64,000 bases of DNA, from the NCBI GenBank assembly GCA_026214975.1, contig CM047815.1, positions 83,410,800-83,474,799 of the forward strand, in the 5' to 3' direction. Positions 32,608-44,800 of the stretch are shown piece by piece (position 1 is the stretch's first letter; the number at the start of each line of letters is the position of its first letter). Both the position numbers and the translations under genes were made by a program. This DNA is from Gentiana macrophylla (lineage: Eukaryota; Streptophyta; Magnoliopsida; Gentianales; Gentianaceae). The notes beneath the pieces were generated by a model that saw only the letters and a program-made list of their open reading frames with translations, did no database searches and had not been told where the DNA came from.

Positions 32608-33098
32608 TGTTGGATCATTAATCCAACGCGCTTTATATGCCTAAATAATTATTTATTACGGATCACAATAAATATTAACCCGATGTAAAAGTGATCTAAT
32701 ACGGTATTCGGTTTATTGGGCATGATGATCATTGAAAAGCAGCGAGCTTTTTATGCAGAGACTGGGCTGCACTTTATTTCATTGATAGTAGAATGCTGAA
32801 ATGGAAATACCTAAAATATATTTCACTATATAAGAGTAAGCATACCCCTGCGCCACACACCGATCTATTCTCCTCCGCCTTCCATTACCGTAAAGTGAAC
32901 TACAGAGAATTCTAAAGCTGCTTCTCAAAAATTACTAGACGCACAGAGATTCAAGATCGATCCTACAACATCTTCGTGATCTTCCACCGCATGGCTGATT
33001 CGGTATGTTTACAGCTTAATTCTTGTTTTGATTCTCGATAGCTTTAAAGATAACGATCCTGATCGCTCGATTCATATCACATAAAGCTAGATCAAACA
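32608..33098 (+). repeat. 5' LTR of second copia
   Basis: 491 bp, paired with 38640-39130. A TATA-like ACTATATAAG lies near 32826. Directly behind it the primer site is blurred (AGTTTGAGCAGAGAGCTG); copy 2 at 63674 reads AGTGGTAGCGAGCC, closer to the standard TGGTATCAGAGCC. Confidence 0.9.
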
Positions 33099-33879
33099 AG
33101 TTTGAGCAGAGAGCTGCAAGCATGTTAGATTATCGGAATCGCTTTTTTATTTATTTACTTAATCAATTCGCTTATACGGATCACCTTTAAAAGATAATGT
33201 TTTGTGGTATTCTTGTTAAGTCGAAGGCTTATTATGCTCGCGATTCAATTAAGAAAATCTTGCCGCATCGAAATAAAAGGCCGATGATATAGTTGAGATG
33301 AGATGCATGTTACGGTATTTGCAAATTGCGATTCACGCCTGGGCTTAAGACTTCGTATCTAGTTTATCAACACTGAGTGGTAAATGGAGTATTGCAATTA
33401 GTTTATTCATTCGCTTTTTTCTCTGGTTGATTAAAGAAATAAGACAATGGTTGAATTCCTCAATTCACCTTGTTCTCGTTCGGCGGCAGGAGGAAGGACT
33501 ATATTAGGTTTATTTATTTTTATTTTTATTTTATTAGTGGACCTTGTGTTCTAAAGTCGACAGCATCAAGAATAGGGTTTATAAGTTTATTCCTTTTTTT
33601 TTTGTTTTGTTAAAATCAAATAAAATAAAAATAAAGGAAATTCCTGACATTTATAATAAATAAATAAATGGGGTTACGGTTAGATTGTCTGTGGCATTAG
33701 ACATAAAGTACGGTATCAGTAAAGTTTGCAATTTGCTATAATCTTTGTGAATTAAAAAAACTATTTTGTAATTGTAGCAATGCAGCATTTTGTTCGGTCC
33801 AGGTTAAATATACATTTATATTCAGGACTTAGAAAATGTTTTTGGGCTTTTATTCCGTTGGACGTTTATTCCATATATT

Positions 33880-35250
33880 CAGGACGTTTATTCTAAGTTT
33901 AAGGACTTAGACATAATTTGTACATATAAAGTATTATAATAAGTGGAAATTATGATAAAGGACACAATCAAATATTTTAAGAATAAGATGACAATTACAT
34001 ATTTTTTATATGATAATGACAATCGCATAATTTTTATAATGGTAATGACAAATGTTAATCCCAAAATCAAATGAATCTCCTCAATGAATCCAAATCAAAT
34101 GATTTCGATAAATAATTTCACAATTAATTTCAAACACAAGTGAATTTCAAACACAAGTGAATTTCGGCATGTTTTAATAAATAGCTTTGTCTTTATTCAA
34201 AAGTTTTAAAAACGCCCTTCTACTCAATCATTTAAATATTTCTCATTCTTCTCCATCATTCCCTATAATAAGATCTCAAGAAATGAATAACTCAATTTTG
34301 ATAGATCTATTTTAAAGATCATTACGGTAAAATCAAGTATTGATATATCATGTGATTAGCATTTATTATGTCTCTAAGTGGATTTGTTGAAGCGACATGT
34401 CGCCAAAGTCGACTTCTACGTGGAAATAGATTCATAGTGGGATGTAAAATGGTTTGTGTTTTTTATTAATTCATGCAGATAAGATTCTACCAAAGAAGGA
34501 TATTATTTTGGCGAATTGTAAATACACCACGGTGATAAATACGCCATAATTATTTGGTTTCATTTGGGTAATAGATACGGTCCAAAGATTGGTCTATTAT
34601 TTGACAGATTTATTGTCATGATTTGATCACTACGCCAAGATGTCAATTACGAGCAGATTATCGCCCAAAGATGAGATATTAATGTCGTACCGGCATTTTG
34701 TGACGGGAAAATATATCATAAATTTGTTTGATTTTGGATATTCTTCTGATCTTATATATGCGAGCCTAAGGTTATTAAGTTGTTTTCTTCGTGTTCAGCT
34801 TATAAGTTCGCTTTAAAGTATATCTCGCTCATTTAAGCATTATATTCCTTCACTTATGGAATATCATTTCAAGAGTTAGAAAGAATGGGTTTATTATGTT
34901 CTTTGGCATTATGAATCTAGACTTGACATTTAAATACGATCCTCATAAACCTCTCGCTAGAATAGAAAAGTCAAACAAATTTGTACTTTGAGAAATGTGA
35001 GTGATTAAACAGTTTGAGTCTTTGATTATTAGTGAAGCCAATCCAAATACTCTTATGACATAAATGCTATGGTGACCAATAAGGAAAATTTTTGTGTGTT
35101 TAATGTAGTTTCACAATGCCATGAAGAGAAAGACGAGGCAACTTGTCATGTCTTAGCTAAATCTCCGTAAGTGTACAAGGACTAATGCAACATAATGGCA
35201 CATTCTAAAATTAGCTCATTTGATTTCCAAACTTTGGATATTTAATTTGA
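33880..35250 (+). pseudogene. Second copia: leader and gag relic
   Basis: The gag region is barely readable: LDLTFKYDPHKPLARIEKSN (about 34919) and a following segment up to SLITRYKESGVEE (35321). The leader part 33985-34290 is shared with a separate repeat at 39890-40250, so it may itself contain an inserted sequence. Confidence 0.45.
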
Positions 35251-35309
35251 TATCTCAGATGAACTATCATGGTGCAATTTATCATTCTATATCTTCAAGC
35301 ACAATATGG

Positions 35310-35800
35310 TAAATTAAATGTCGCTTATAACTCGATATAAGGAATCAGGAGTTGAAGAAATTGATTTCAACGAGTGCAAGTTAAGTCTAATGATTTTAAA
35401 TTTGGACAACCGTAAAATGCTAAATATGGTCACCATTAAAGGTAAGACACAACAAAATTTAAGTTTAAGTAAGTCGCTAGCATTTAGCACTACAGCGGCT
35501 AAAAGTGACAACGTAAGGATATTGGTTGTATTTTATGCCAATAGTAGATACACAATGAAAGATTGCTTGTAAGTGTCATGCTAAGTGAGCAAATAAAGTT
35601 AAGTTTTCCTTTGGGTTTGTTAAGGGTCGAGTTGATTTATGTGCCCGAACACACTTGGTGGATGTATTCGATGCAACTATTCATTCGAGCGTGAATATGC
35701 AGAGTAGCTAGCATTATCGATCACCGGTTGATGTTGAAAGATATATTTTTGTGGGTGATGGTGATGCAATAAAGTTTAAGGCTATTCAGAACTAGATTGT
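35310..35800 (+). pseudogene. Second copia: zinc knuckle, protease and pre-integrase relic
   Basis: NSRYTMKDCL at about 35541-35570, read on past its stop as KCHAKWANKVK, corresponds to the CCHC knuckle and following linker with its first cysteines lost. ARTHLVDV (35647) stands for the protease active-site segment, whose DSGA is not readable. RYIFVGDGDAIKFKAIQ (35741) is the typical GAG-pre-integrase start. Confidence 0.65.
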
Positions 35801-36059
35801 TACCAAGATTGAACATTTTCGTGATGATACCTTAGTCTTTCCAGATTCGGATCAATTATGTTTGGCTTTCAAAGATAGTCTTGATTTGGTAGATACCATT
35901 GTATCTTTAATAACACTGCATTTAGTTTTCATGGCACAAATCAAATTTAACTAATGATGGTTCCTATATGGTTTGGCATTAGCATTTTTTGGAAATTTTT
36001 TGAAAGAGAATATAAAGGTCAGGCCAGATGGAACATTTGGTCCCTTTGATTTGTCGATG

Positions 36060-36860
36060 ATCTTGTCTGAGTAGGTTGTATCAAGGGATAACAAACCAAA
36101 ATAAGGAGATTGTATATGATTGCTCTAAGTATGTCTTAGAATTGATGCGTATGGTCACTTGCTATTTATTCCCACGGTATGTTGGAATGTTCAAAGAACA
36201 AAGTATCACATTCATGTACGATTATTTGCTTCTAATTCCTTGGAACAAATGGCAGTCACTGTGGAAATTAAAGATAGCAGCTTATACTAAATAAATACCC
36301 ACTACAACAGTAACCAAAACCCCATATGAAATATGGACTGGGGTAACCCAGTATTCGGTGTAATCATATTGGTGGTTGTCCAATTAAGGTTAGGACTAAA
36401 AGCCAAAGGAAAGAAAATTAGACTCTGGTTAATTGTTATGTTATGTGGTCTTTTTTTCAAGAGATCCAGGGGTTTTAAGTTCTATGGTCCTACTTCTAGT
36501 TTTTTTTTGTTTTGATTATTAGACGGGATTTGCAAGGTTCCTTGAGGATATTGAGTTTGGGGGGAAGATAAGGTATGAAATATTGTCTTTGTGCTAAGAG
36601 CCTACCATTACTCTTCCTACAAAGGGCGCTTGGTAACAATTTGTTTTTTCCTAAACGGGATGTATACTATTGCCGATACGGTTTATGACAATATTCTTGA
36701 ACTTCCAATTAGGCAACATCAACATCCTCAAGAACCTATATAGGAGCAACTTGAGCATACGAGGTACCACATGAGAAATAAGTGGCACCACAACTTAAGC
36801 ACTCTAATAGAGAGTCGAGGTCAACAATTCGGGATGATTATATTGTTTACCTCTTGAGCA
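36060..36860 (+). pseudogene. Second copia: integrase relic
   Basis: KYVLELMRMVTCYLFPRYVG and KEQSITFMYDYLLL (36137-36230) align with the start of the integrase core, but the catalytic TD and DDY contexts are altered (DICGP is lost; FIDDYS reads FMYDYL). TKTPYEIWTG (36315 on) and NARFLEDIEFGG (36530 on) are the C-terminal integrase marks. SRGQQFGMIILFTS-like text at 36820 blends into the RT start. Confidence 0.72.
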
Positions 36861-37740
36861 TAAGGATCATGGAACCATAGAGAACGATCCGGTTACTGCT
36901 CCCAATCCATGGAAAGCTCTAGCCCTTTCAGATAAATATGGCTCTACTTGCTCATATGGATTATGAGTTACATTGTATGGATGTAAAGACAATGTTTATC
37001 AAGCTGGTGGCATTGATTTGGTGATGCCGTAAAACTTTTCATTTGGTGACGCAAAGAATATGGTTTGCAAACTAAAGAAACCTATCAATGGACTCAAATA
37101 GTTTTCCCACAATAAGATGTTAGATTTCATCAAATCATTGTCTCGCTTAGTTTTGAGTCAAATTCGTTGATGAATGTATCTATCATAAGTTTAATGGGAG
37201 TAGGTTCATACTCTTGGTTTGACATGTTGATGATAACTAGTAACAATACAGATTTTGAGAGTGTTAAACTAAATCATTTCTCTCGTCCGATTTGAGTTGA
37301 AAGATTTAAATGACGCAAGTTCGCTGATCCATGTATATCGGGTTATCCCCGAGGTATTATTGATCATTACAAACAGTACTACATCGATAAAGTTTTCTTA
37401 AGAGATTCGACATGCTAGATTGTAAACCACACGGTACCCTGTTCTGGAGACAAGTTTAGTCTCAAATCAGGCCTTTTCTAATTATTTAAAGTAGAGGAAA
37501 TGCAGAGATTCCCTTTGATATATTTATTGGGAGTCTAATGTGTGCTTAGGTTTGTACATGTCTCCGGTTATTGTGTACATTTCAACAAAGTTGAGCATTT
37601 CTTAAAAGATCCTGGAAAGTGGTCATTTGGTCACAAACTTATAAGGTTATAAAGTACTTACAGTAAAATAAAATATAAGATGCTCACATATCCTGAGTCG
37701 TAAAAGTTGTAGAGATCATTCGGTATACTCGACTTAGATA
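36861..37740 (+). pseudogene. Second copia: reverse transcriptase relic
   Basis: Recognisable pieces: IENDPVTAPNPWKALALSDK (36878), YELHCMDVKTMFIK (36962), KLKKPINGLK (37069), and KFNGSRF before a broken YVDD box (HVDD-like at about 37222). CKPHGTLFWRQV and IYLLGVCVCLG-like segments represent the thumb. All are separated by stops. Confidence 0.75.
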
Positions 37741-38639
37741 TTGGTGGATGTAAAGATACATTTAAATCCACGTAAGGTTTGTCTTCATTTTGTCACAAGA
37801 AGTTGTTTTTCCGGTATGCTAAGGCATACTTACGGCTTCTTTGACATTGAAGACAAAAATTTGGGGCATTTGGGGCCACTAGTGATGGATATAGATGCGG
37901 AAATATGTTTCATCACCAGTGAATTTGGTCATTGAATGACCACTAAGGTTTTATTGTGATAATAATTCCAGCAGTTGTTTTATCCCAACAACAACAGAGC
38001 TCATCAATGTCCAAGAACATTGATATAATGTTCCCGGTTGTTAAAGATGAGTTCAAAGTGAATGGTGTCTTTTGAAATTATCATGCCACAAACTCCATTA
38101 TCAGGATCCACTCACAAAAGTGACAACCACCCAAGATGTTCTTGAGCATACCGCCTGGCACGGGTGTCATGTCCATAATGATGCTTAGGCTTTGTGGAGT
38201 TTGTAGTTGATAATGTTTGTTTCGACATGTACACATTTTTCGGTTATTCACTTTAAAGTTAAGCGTTAAGTTAAAGTTATAGCCTTCCTCGCAGTAAATT
38301 TAAGTTTTGATGTTTCACACTTTGATCTCGATATACGGTTTTGATCTCATTAAGTTTAAGGTGGACCAGCTTGGAAATATACATGTTAAGATCACATGTC
38401 ATGTTATTTCCATGCTACGATCCACATCATGATCCATGTCATTCAGCTTTTGTTAGATACGTGATCATTGACGGGTCCCGCTACGATAGATGTGACGATG
38501 GTCGCTTTGGTCCTATGTTGATGCGATTGATGGACGGGATTGGTTATTGATACATTTTTATGACGATAAAAAGTTGAGCGCTATTCGTTATCCGGGTGAT
38601 AAATAATTATAAGTTACACATATAGCCCAGTTGGGAGAT
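37741..38639 (+). pseudogene. Second copia: RNase H relic and 3' untranslated region
   Basis: The first half shows GCKDT-like and ISSEFGH words around 37741-37935. NIDIMFPVVKDEF-like text (38015) corresponds to SKHIDIKYHFVRE, and DPLTKVTTTQDVLEHTA-like text (38107) to the usual polyprotein end DPLTKGL. After this come noncoding sequence and the purine tract at 38629-38639. Confidence 0.7.
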
Positions 38640-39130
38640 TGTTGATCATTAATCCAACGCCGCTTATATGCACGTGAAATAATTATTTATTATGGATCGT
38701 TAATAAATATTAACCCGATGTAAAAGTGATCTAATACGGTATTCGGTTTATCAAGTTGCGATGTATCATTGTAAGCGCCTTTTATGTAGAGAGACTAAGT
38801 GGTAATTTCTATTTCGCTGATGGGTAGAAATGGAAATACCTAAAATATATTTCACTATATAAGGAGGGTTACGGTCCCTGTGTCACACCGATCTATTCTC
38901 CTCCGCCTCCCATTACCGTAGAAAGAGAACTACAGAGAATTCTGTGGCTTCCTCCGAAAATTACTAGACGGTGTGTGTGATCTGTAAGATCGATCTTACA
39001 ACATCTTCAGATCTTCCGCCGCTATGGATTCGGGTATGTTTACAGCTTAATTTTTGTTTTGATTCTTGATAGTTTAGCATAACGATCCTCGGATCGAAGT
39101 GATTCATATCACATAAAGTTAGATCAAACA
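38640..39130 (+). repeat. 3' LTR of second copia
   Basis: 491 bp, ends ...GATCAAACA and is followed by the target duplication TTAGC. TATA-like ACTATATAAGG at about 38853. Confidence 0.9.
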
Positions 39131-39347
39131 TTAGCTAATTGTGACGTAAGAGATGTAGTGAGACCGTGATGTGTATACTTTATGGTATCTATGTACTTAA
39201 GCAGTGATATTTCAATAGTTGTGATATAATCATATGGCACAATGATGCTTCTATGGTTATGTTGTAATGCTAGTCATATTTGTGATTTAGTAGCCTAAGT
39301 CTTTCTATTTTAACTTCCGTATTTATTTGATTATTACTACCTCCTGG

Positions 39348-39605
39348 CCTAAAATATGCTCATCCTGGTGAGCTTTCACAGATTAATGGAATCGTCAACG
39401 TCATTAATTTGAAGGTTAATGTCTAAAATACCCTCGACTATCATTAATACAATAAATATAAGAATGAAAAAGTTGTTGAATTCATAATAAATTAGTGTAA
39501 GATAGAGAAAGAGCAATAAACGTCAGACGGTGAATGTAGAATTCACTTATATTATGACAAGTAGGTGTCAGAGATTTAACTTATATTACTGACCGGCGTA
39601 GCATC
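39348..39605. mobile_element. Possible Stowaway-like MITE
   Basis: TACTACCTCCTGGCCTAAAATATG at the left has the look of a Stowaway/mariner MITE end (only the first 20 bases are quoted as matching: CTACCTCC..CCTAAAATA). The suggested right end GACCGGCGTAG is only a rough inverse. Treat the limits as approximate. Confidence 0.35.
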
Positions 39606-39723
39606 ATTAATTGCATAAAGTTTCGTGATTCATGAAATTTTTAAATCATGAATCCTGAACAAATGAACCGGATCTAGAAATGGCTCATGTATTCGGCCAA
39701 GGGGTTACGACTATAATTTTGTA

Positions 39724-40375
39724 CTCCTCCGCTCCATAATAATCATGATAATCATAAAATATTTTGCTTTCATTTTATATGGCGCAGATAATTTTCAACG
39801 CAACATTTATCAAGTGCTTTTACTGATTTACCCTTATTTATTATGGAAAATTACAGTGATAGCGACACAATCTGTAATATTTTTAAATAATGCGACATCT
39901 ACATATTTTTTATATGAGAATTTATTAACCGATAATTTTTATAATGGTGGAATTTGATAAACAAATAATCCCTAAAATCAATTAATCTTCCAAGAAATCC
40001 CAAATCAAATGATTTTGACAAAGGAATTTCGATATCAATCCTCAAAATTAGTGAATTTTCGACAATGAATTTTGAAAATTAAAATAATATCGATAAATGA
40101 ATTTCGGCAAAGAATTTAAACACAAGTGAATTTCGATAATAATAAATAGCTTATTATTTATGCAAAGTTTCAAAAGATCATTCCTTCTACTCAATCATTT
40201 AAATATTTTTTGTTCTTCTCTCATTCCCCTATTTATTACACTACGCTAGATATAAAAAGTAAGACTATATTAATTATATCCAAGAACATTCTAATATTTC
40301 ATTCTAAAAGTTTAATGATTAACTCACATCCTTAATATACGCGATTAAAACCCGCCTCAGATAAATCAAAGGAAA
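39724..40375. mobile_element. Stowaway-family MITE interrupted by another repeat
   Basis: The start CTCCTCCGCTCCATAATAA (after TA) and the following AACATTTATCAAGTGC...ACCCTTATTTA resemble the 5' half of the MITE at 26056. The 3' half words (ACTATATTAATTATATCC, CACATCCTTAATAT, GCGATTAAAACCCGC, CAGATAAAT) at 40264-40365 match that MITE's 3' half. Between them lies about 370 bp (39890-40250) of unrelated sequence shared with the leader of the copia at 33985-34290. Confidence 0.55.
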
Positions 40376-41004
40376 GACTTTTATACTGTTATTTTTAATG
40401 TGTTTTAGTGCAAGATTAAAGGAAAGCCAGGGTTTATTGGGAGGCAAATATTTTAGCCAAAAATGAAAAGAAATCAAGAAAGAAACGAAATTCGTTGAAG
40501 AAAAAAAGTAGGAAAAAAAGTAGGAAAAAAGGGAAATGAAAAGAAACTGAACGACAAATGGGGACCACTCCACCCTTTGAGCTCCTATGTTAACGGAAAA
40601 CGGTCAGGTGTTTAAGCTCACATTGACACCAACGGTGTATGGAAGACCTCAAAAATTCATTGTCCTTCAATTCTCGCACAAATCATTTGTAGAATATCTT
40701 TGATAATAATTATTATTATTTTTGATCTATTTAGTATGCTTTTTTCCCTTCTAATTACCTTCTTCTTCAGCAAATCTGCAAAGGTTCGTAATGCGTCTCT
40801 CCATATTCTCCCAGGTTCTTTCCTCTTACTCTTTCACCATCTCTTAAAAAAGATCAATCTTTTGGTTGAATTAAAGCGCCAATTAGTAAAGGGCTCTCTG
40901 ATTTCAATGCATTTGGCCTTAAATTAAACTTTGTTTTCTTACATATCTTGTAATCGATTTCTGAAATCAACCAACTTTCTGCATTCTAATTGAGAAATGC
41001 TACC

Positions 41005-41006
<2 letters not shown>

Positions 41007-41055
<49 letters not shown>
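41007..41055. repeat. (TA)n microsatellite upstream of KIN-14
   Basis: About 24 TA units, some 800 bp 5' of the first kinesin codon. A (TTA)n tract of about ten units follows at 41365-41393. Confidence 0.9.
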
Positions 41056-41058
<3 letters not shown>

Positions 41059-41857
41059 TTTGATTCTTGCATGTTACGAAACATACAAGAATAGTTAGTT
41101 GACTGTAGCGTGTCGATCTTACCAAACATGCAATGCAATCAGGATGAATGCCCAAAACTTTGCAGAAATTTGTGGCTTTTAGATTTTAGATTTTTATTAG
41201 ATCTCAGGTTATTTTTTTATTCATAATGTTTCACAACAATTCTGATAGAATTAGGTGATATTTTGCATAGTTTTTGCTTATTTGATGATGGCAGCAAATT
41301 CTTCTGGTTTTGGGAATAATTACCAGAAATTACAGTATTTATATACACTTCCTCTGTAATTTCGTTATTATTATTATTATTATTATTATTATTTAAAGCT
41401 TGAGTGTTGTTGTATTGAAAATTGACTCCTGGCTTTACCCTCCTTATAGGAAAAACACTGTGAAAATGTGGTGATTGAATTTATAGATTGACCAAAATTC
41501 AGTTTAGGGGTAAATTGGTAATACTTTAACACTCACACTTGAAATGAGTTGTACAACTTTGCTATATCTTCAACTTGATTGTTTTGTATTTAATGCAGGT
41601 TTTGTATGCGTAATACTTATAATGTAAGTCTTTTATTCGTGTCGATTTAATCTTGATAATGAAAGTTTCACTTTGATTATCACTTGAATGATCTGGAGTT
41701 AGGGGGAGACCGCTTCCAATGAATTGAAAACGAAAAATGACATAGATTCTGAACCAGGAAACATAATTCGTTTGTTTGATGCCTGCGTCTCAGCAGTAAG
41801 AGCCACCTTGATGACTATTATTGTTTCTGGAGTTTGGCTAAATTGAGAAACTAGACA

Positions 41858-44800
41858 ATGTCTTTAAGTGCTGATGTTTTCGAGTCCGTGGCACTTAGTA
41901 ATGGTGAGTGTGAAGGTTTTTAGATACATTTACGCTTTTATTCATCTCGCCATTCCTCAAATTGTTTTTGTATTTTTTTATTTTTTTCGCTTCCACAGCC
42001 AAGCAACGAGCTACTATAGTTGAATGGTTGAACAGCCTTCTTCCTCATCAAAGTTTGCCGATAATGCTTCAGACGCGAATTACGCGCATTTTTGGTAGAT
42101 GGAATGATATTATGTCAAATACTAAACAAGCTAAAACCAGGTTCTGTGACAGAGGTAATCATTATTTTTCCTCATTCTTGATAGAATATACTTAGATCTT
42201 ACGCTTTTACTTGTCAAGACATTTATACTTGTATTTATGCAGTATGATCATTCACCTAAGTCTCCAGAATCGTGTTCAGAGAACGTTAAAAGGTTTTTAT
42301 CAGCTTTGGATAAGTTGGGACTTCCTAGATTTCAGTTATCGGACTTGGAAAATGTAAGAACTATAACAACATACGGCGATGATTGATTGATATATGTTTT
42401 CTTTCTGAAAAAAAATTGATTATGTAATGCAGGGGTCAATGAAAATCGTATTGGAGTGCCTTTAACTTTAGAACGCACTTCATGCCGAATGTTAGTGGAT
42501 ATGCATCTTCTGGTACTGCTCTCCCAGCCAATTCGGGTTATGATACGAGTGTTAGATGGAAGCAATTAGGAGACCGCTTAGTTAACAGTGACGATTCCAA
42601 AAGGACGACAGATCAAGATTGAGTTCACTGCTTTCAACGCAAAATTACGTAGTCCAGTGATGTCAGGTGCTGTACCGAACCTTCTCGCCTGCATTACGTA
42701 GTCTCTCTCATTTTTAGAAAACGATGTTTTTAAGAATATTTTGTACCATTTTGTTGTTGATCGCCTGCAGAGCCATCAGCTGCATTGCTTCATCATGTTG
42801 GACAGAAATTCCACGAGATATTTCAGGTGAAACAAGGACGCTATGCAGATCTTCCTGCCACAAAGATTTCCGGAAATGATGCAACCAAATAGTTTAGATG
42901 TTAGTGTTTGCATCCTCGATTTTAAAATATAAAAAAACGACAAATTCTAAACAGGAGATTCTTAAGTAGAGTCTCTATTGTCCCCGATACTTCAGATATG
43001 GTGTAATAAAGACTCTCTTCATACAAGAATTTTCGCTTATAAGCACGTATTAGCAGTTCTTTTCAAAGGCATATATCAAGCAACTGAACACGTTTATTTT
43101 TCGCTTTCTAAACAGAATGCTCCTACTCAATCACTTTTGAGTGTAGTGAATGGAATTCTAGATGAAAGTAGTGAGCGGAAAACGGAGAAATACCTCATGT
43201 ATGAACCTCTGAAAATCCATTTTTTTACTCTTCTTGTTATGTTTATGAATCACTAACAACACCTTTGAATTTCCATGTTTTTTGTATGATAGCGTGTAGC
43301 CTGTTTACTCAGAAAAGTTGTTCAGGAGATTGAAAGGCGATTTCTACCAAGCTGAAACACTTAAGAACAGTAATGAATTGTCCTTTTCTAATTTTGTTCT
43401 GATTGAAACGATAGATACCTGATTCAATGTTTTGTCTTTCTATTATTAACAGCAAAACAATCTTTTTAAATCTCGTGAAGAGAAGTATCAATCTAGAATT
43501 AGAGTTCTGAAGCCTTGCAAATGGAGTAATGGAGGAAACCAAGGTATTTTACTCATAATTGCAGCCTAAAAATTATATGGCTCAAAATTGTTTATGTTTT
43601 TTGTGTTATACAGTATGAGAAGAGTCAGATGTACGAAAACACTGAGATGATGAACAGGATACTCAATTAAATTGGCTAAGGAGAATGAAGATCAAGTAAT
43701 AATGAAACTACATCTAAGAAGCAGGATCTAGATAAATCATCAAAGGAGAATGAAGAACGCAATCATGAAATTTCAAATTTAAAGCAGGAAACAGCTAGAT
43801 TAACTCAAGGAAAAAATGAAGATCGGAATCATGAAATTACAGCATTAAAGCAAGAGCTAGAAGTAGCAAAGTTGAAAATCGTCGAGGAATACAGGTTAAA
43901 AATGGAGATTGAGCTAAAGGATACAGCAGCAAGCAGAGGAGAAGTTGGTGGAAGTTTCCGAACCAACTCACCGAAAGTCAAGAAAACGAGTGAATGAACC
44001 TCGAGGCATCAGTTTCTAAGCTTGAATTCTCAAAATGGAGCAAGAGGGAACATTGATATCAAAGCTTTTCAGAATTCCAGCTCGGTGCATTACTGTATAT
44101 ATATCCATATATATAATATGTTATTTCTTGATTTACATGCATACTTTGTGAAATTCTGATCCATTGCAAGTGCTGTATTGTATGCAGGAACTCAAGTTTT
44201 CTTCACAGTCAATCAAGCAAGAAGTTGTCAAATCACAAAAGAGCTATTCTTAAGATTTTACTCGCTTAGGTGAACTAATTATTCCTCCCTGGTAAAACTA
44301 AATCACTAAAAATCCCGACCCGCTGGTTTGCTGAGAATTGTGTTGCAGCTGAAAGCATGCAAAAAGTACTAATGCTACTTTTAAGCATTTTAAACTTATT
44401 ACATACTATGCCAGGTAAGGAGATAAAAGCTTACAAAAGGCAGCAGGAAGCTATTATTCTGTTATGCTCACCAAAATCAGAAGCTACATAACGAGCCACA
44501 AGAGCTTAAAGGTCTTGGAATTCTTTTCTACATCTTTACATGAATGCGGATTTTCGGTTATGTTTTATTGATTTAACGTTTTTTTTTTTCCGCTTCATTT
44601 TCTAAACATAGGAAATATTAGAGTATATTGTCGTAAGGGCCATTCCTTCCTGGACAGAAGGAAAACAATCAACCATAGAATATACAGGTGAACACGGGAG
44701 TTAATAGTCGCAAATCCTTCAAAACAAGGGTGAGAGAGCCGATCCTTCAAGTTTAATAAGGTTTATGGGTCCTACTTCAATACAAGGTTTAGTAATTATA

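Larger units (their letters stand above)
15524..33428 (+). repeat. Copy 1 of the 17.9-kb duplicated segment
   Basis: This span is repeated collinearly and in the same orientation at 46080-64000. The correspondence begins at the first base after the N gap (CATTAGCTCACC versus CATTGGCTCACC) and lasts to the window end. It covers the COL16-like gene, all MITEs, the tandem array, NDUFB10, the foldback and the 5' LTR of the second copia with its target site. Confidence 0.95.
32608..39130 (+). mobile_element. Second Ty1/copia element, complete boundaries, decayed coding
   Basis: Two 491-bp LTRs (32608-33098 and 38640-39130) begin TGTTGGATCATTAATCCAAC (TGTTGATC on the right) and end GATCAAACA. The target duplication TTAGC is perfect (32603-32607 and 39131-39135). 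The tract AGTTGGGAGAT precedes the right LTR, as in many plant copias. Between them lie relics of gag, zinc knuckle, protease, integrase, RT and RNase H in copia order. Every domain is broken by stops and shifts. Copy 2 has the same insertion at the same base (63176), so the insertion predates whatever produced the two copies. Confidence 0.92.
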
